This document shows, one piece after another, positions 14,261 through 15,670 of a stretch of DNA of 15,670 nucleotides. The position numbers and the translations under genes are program-made. The stretch is from Bacteroidaceae bacterium (GTDB taxonomy: Bacteria; Bacteroidota; Bacteroidia; Bacteroidales; Bacteroidaceae). Location of the stretch: positions 1 through 15,670 of the forward strand of contig CAAFRW010000025.1 of assembly GCA_900765575.1 (NCBI GenBank), in the 5' to 3' direction. Position 1 is the stretch's first letter; each line of letters starts with the position of its first letter. The notes below the pieces were generated by a model. That model did not search any database. It saw nothing but the letters and a program-made list of their open reading frames with translations, and was not told the origin of the DNA.

Positions 14261-14470
14261 ATGATGAACAAACCACCTTATACCTTTGAAACATGGGAGA
14301 AGGCTCTTTCGGCTATTTCTGAGCAGGAGCAAAAGTATGCAATATGTAAAGACGTCTTGCATAATTTGAACTCTAATAAGGTATATCTGGACCCGAAACT
14401 CTCTTTAACAAAGTTTTGTTCAATAGTCGGCACGAATACTATTTACCAGCGCCTCCACTCAATAAATTGA
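14261..14470 (+). CDS. Small protein resembling a cut-off AraC-type HTH
   Basis: Encodes 69 residues. The C-terminal 28 residues (VYLDPKLSLTKFCSIVGTNT and then IYQRLHSIN) match the opening of AraC-type DNA-binding domains in Bacteroides regulators, where a YLDPxLSLxxLAxxVGTN pattern begins the first helix-turn-helix. The protein stops right after that first motif, and no frame in the following bases continues the second one. The N-terminal 40 residues (PYTFETWEKALSAISEQEQK...) are helical and of no known family. It may be the remnant of a larger regulator or a real minimal DNA-binding protein; a good promoter box at 14216 and a starting MM favour expression. It is divergent from sigma operon 3 and upstream of the OmpA-like gene. 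Confidence 0.6.
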   Translation: MMNKPPYTFETWEKALSAISEQEQKYAICKDVLHNLNSNKVYLDPKLSLTKFCSIVGTNTIYQRLHSIN

Positions 14471-14488
14471 ACATTTTTCTTTATTGAG
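14458..14488. repeat. Inverted repeat over the stop codon of the small HTH gene
   Basis: CTCAATAAA (14458-14466) pairs perfectly with TTTATTGAG (14480-14488) across a 13-base loop that contains the TGA stop codon. No T run follows, so a terminator call is weak; it may be a message-end hairpin. Confidence 0.6.
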
Positions 14489-14531
14489 GGGATACTATAC
14501 AGGTACACCCTAATATTCATATCTCTTTTCG

Positions 14532-14557
14532 TGTCAGATTAAATTCAATCTGACAAC
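14532..14557. promoter_or_regulatory. Operator-like palindrome with shared 10-base motif
   Basis: TGTCAGATT (14532-14540) and AATCTGACA (14547-14555) are perfect inverted arms around 6 bases. Read on the minus strand, 14548-14557 is GTTGTCAGAT, identical to 14192-14201 in the promoter of the small HTH gene. No T run follows on either strand, so a binding site is likelier than a terminator. Confidence 0.55.
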
Positions 14558-14718
14558 CAGTAAATTCCGCATCTAGGATATGATTAAAAACATCAGTTCT
14601 CTTCACTTATTTTCGCCTTCATCCTTCCTTCCGCAACTTCCAGCAGATAAAAATGACAACTTTTGTTTATGAACCATTCCTATTTCTTAAATATTTTACA
14701 ATCAATTAATTAAGTTCC

Positions 14719-14749
14719 TTTCCTGTCTAAATAATTCCCTTTACTTTTG
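14719..14749 (+). promoter_or_regulatory. Promoter of the OmpA-like gene
   Basis: TACTTTTG at 14742-14749 matches TAnnTTTG. TTTC at 14719-14722 lies 19 bases upstream, the expected spacing for a -33 TTTG box with one change. This is the best complete promoter in the window and suits a highly expressed outer-membrane protein. Confidence 0.7.
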
Positions 14750-14863
14750 CGTAGATAGAAAACGTATAATTAGCGCAATCACATGGATATGCATAGGTAT
14801 GTCTATTTACAACACAAACAAATTCTAGAAACAAGAGAATCAATAAATCAAAAACAATATAAT

Positions 14864-15670
14864 ATGAATATTAGAAAAAGTTTATTGACAAGTGTACTTG
14901 TTTTAAGTACGTTGTCTCTTTTTGCGCAAGAGAAGGAAGATAGTAAGGAAGCCTTTGTTCCTCATTGGTTTATGCAAATACAAGGCGGAGCAGCTCATAC
15001 CATCGGAGAAGCCAAGTTCTCCAAACTAATCTCCCCAGCAGCGGCGCTAAATTTCGGTTATCACTTCAACCCACTGTTCGGTTTGCGCTTCGGCGCCAGC
15101 GGGTGGCAAGCCAAAGGCGGATGGGTCAATCCGAAGCAGGATTACAAGTTTAAGTACTTGCAAGGCAATGTGGATGCCGTGCTCTCCCTCAGTACGCTGT
15201 TCTGCAAGTTCAACCCGCACCGCACATTCAATGCCTATGCATTTGTAGGAGCGGCCTTTAACCATGCGTATGACAACGATGCCGAGGAGCTTATGCTGAA
15301 AGGCGACCACAAACTTGAGTATCTCTGGACGGACAGTAAGAACTTTATTGCCGGACGAGGCGGCCTTGGCGCCAACATTCGCCTGAGCAACCGAGTGGCT
15401 CTCAATATCGAAGGGAATGCCAATGTGCTATCGGATAAGTTCAACTCGAAGAAGGCGGGCAATGCCGACTGGCAGTTCAACGTACTGGCAGGTTTTACCA
15501 TCAAGTTCGGTAAAGGATACCGTACGGCGGAGCCGGTCTATGTGACTCCGGAACCGGTTGAAGAACCCAAACCAGCCATAGTCCCCAAACGGGAAGAACC
15601 ACAGCCCAGACAAGAAGTAGTGGACAAGAAGTTGGAAGCTTACCGATGTGATGTATTTTTCGACATCAAC
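14864..15670 (+). CDS. OmpA-family outer-membrane protein (5' part, runs off the window)
   Basis: 269 codons are present and the frame is still open at the window edge. Residues 1-22 form a signal peptide (MNIRKSLLTSVLVLSTLSLF, then AQ). The N-terminal domain (about 30-215) has the alternating aromatic and glycine pattern of an eight-strand barrel, with GYHFNPLFGLRFGASGW, FNAYAFVGAAFNH and FNVLAGFTIKFGKGYR, each ending in aromatic residues. A proline-rich hinge follows (VTPEPVEEPKPAIVPKREEP, about 226-245). The last codons, CDVFFDIN, are the opening of the OmpA C-terminal peptidoglycan-binding domain, whose remainder lies outside. It is an abundant-type surface protein anchoring the outer membrane to the cell wall. 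A promoter box at 14742 gives a long leader. Confidence 0.88.
   Translation, partial: MNIRKSLLTSVLVLSTLSLFAQEKEDSKEAFVPHWFMQIQGGAAHTIGEAKFSKLISPAAALNFGYHFNPLFGLRFGASGWQAKGGWVNPKQDYKFKYLQGNVDAVLSLSTLFCKFNPHRTFNAYAFVGAAFNHAYDNDAEELMLKGDHKLEYLWTDSKNFIAGRGGLGANIRLSNRVALNIEGNANVLSDKFNSKKAGNADWQFNVLAGFTIKFGKGYRTAEPVYVTPEPVEEPKPAIVPKREEPQPRQEVVDKKLEAYRCDVFFDIN

Larger units (their letters stand above)
14471..14863. other. Long leader region of the OmpA-like gene
   Basis: Non-coding, AT-rich, 393 bases. It holds the second half of one inverted repeat (to 14488), a perfect palindrome at 14532-14555 and a promoter box at 14742-14749. No other gene is seen. The sequence from the promoter to the start codon gives a leader of about 108 bases, long enough for a regulatory structure, though none is recognised. 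Confidence 0.65.

Noticed and set aside
14077..14271. N-terminal extension of the third sigma factor
   Set aside because: The extra 65 residues are hydrophobic and unlike sigma factors, and a promoter box at 14093-14100 lies inside them.
1..15670. CRISPR array, tRNA, rRNA, insertion sequence or phage genes
   Set aside because: No regular spacer-repeat array, cloverleaf, rRNA core sequence, transposase or structural phage protein was recognised on either strand.

Overview
The window looks like chromosomal DNA of a Bacteroides-type bacterium (order Bacteroidales). The reasons are: several promoters with the Bacteroides -7 box TAnnTTTG, AT-rich leaders with weak Shine-Dalgarno sequences, an OmpA-family porin start, three ECF sigma-factor operons, and housekeeping genes whose sequences look like Bacteroidetes versions (parE, coaD, S41 protease, ybeY with a non-canonical metal motif). 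No phage, insertion sequence, CRISPR array, rRNA or tRNA gene was seen. Species cannot be assigned from the sequence alone.

Layout. 1-335: non-coding, with inverted arrays of a 7-base repeat. 336-1817: an ECF sigma factor, a single-pass membrane protein and a Spy/CpxP-like exported protein, read as one envelope-response operon. 1818-2541: a 724-base non-coding stretch with a strong terminator at 2061-2100. 2542-6099: a GNAT-like protein, parE (topoisomerase IV subunit B) and coaD (coenzyme A synthesis), tightly packed, with parE and coaD overlapping by one base. 6302-7900: an exported PDZ/S41 C-terminal processing protease, preceded by a copy of a dispersed repeat. 8106-8486: a YccF-family membrane protein. 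8566-9548 (minus strand): a second ECF sigma factor and a four-helix membrane protein. 9755-10165: ybeY, divergent from that sigma operon. 10166-10759: a gene-free block with two 130-base tandem repeats, a long imperfect palindrome and a perfect 28-base palindrome. 10760-11992 (minus): a membrane protein in which SpmA-like and SpmB-like halves are fused. 12194-14076 (minus): a third ECF sigma factor, a single-pass putative anti-sigma factor and an exported serine-rich protein of unknown function. 14261-14470: a very small HTH protein resembling a cut-off AraC-type domain. 14864 to the window end: the start of an OmpA-family outer-membrane protein.

How the parts fit. The clearest theme is cell-envelope sensing. 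Three ECF sigma genes, each followed by a membrane protein and in two cases by an exported protein, lie within 14 kb, next to an envelope protease, an OmpA-like porin and small inner-membrane proteins. The central genes (parE, coaD, ybeY) are ordinary housekeeping genes. The intergenic DNA carries most of the unexplained structure: repeat family members at two loci about 4.4 kb apart, palindromes, and a 10-base motif repeated on both sides of the small HTH gene.
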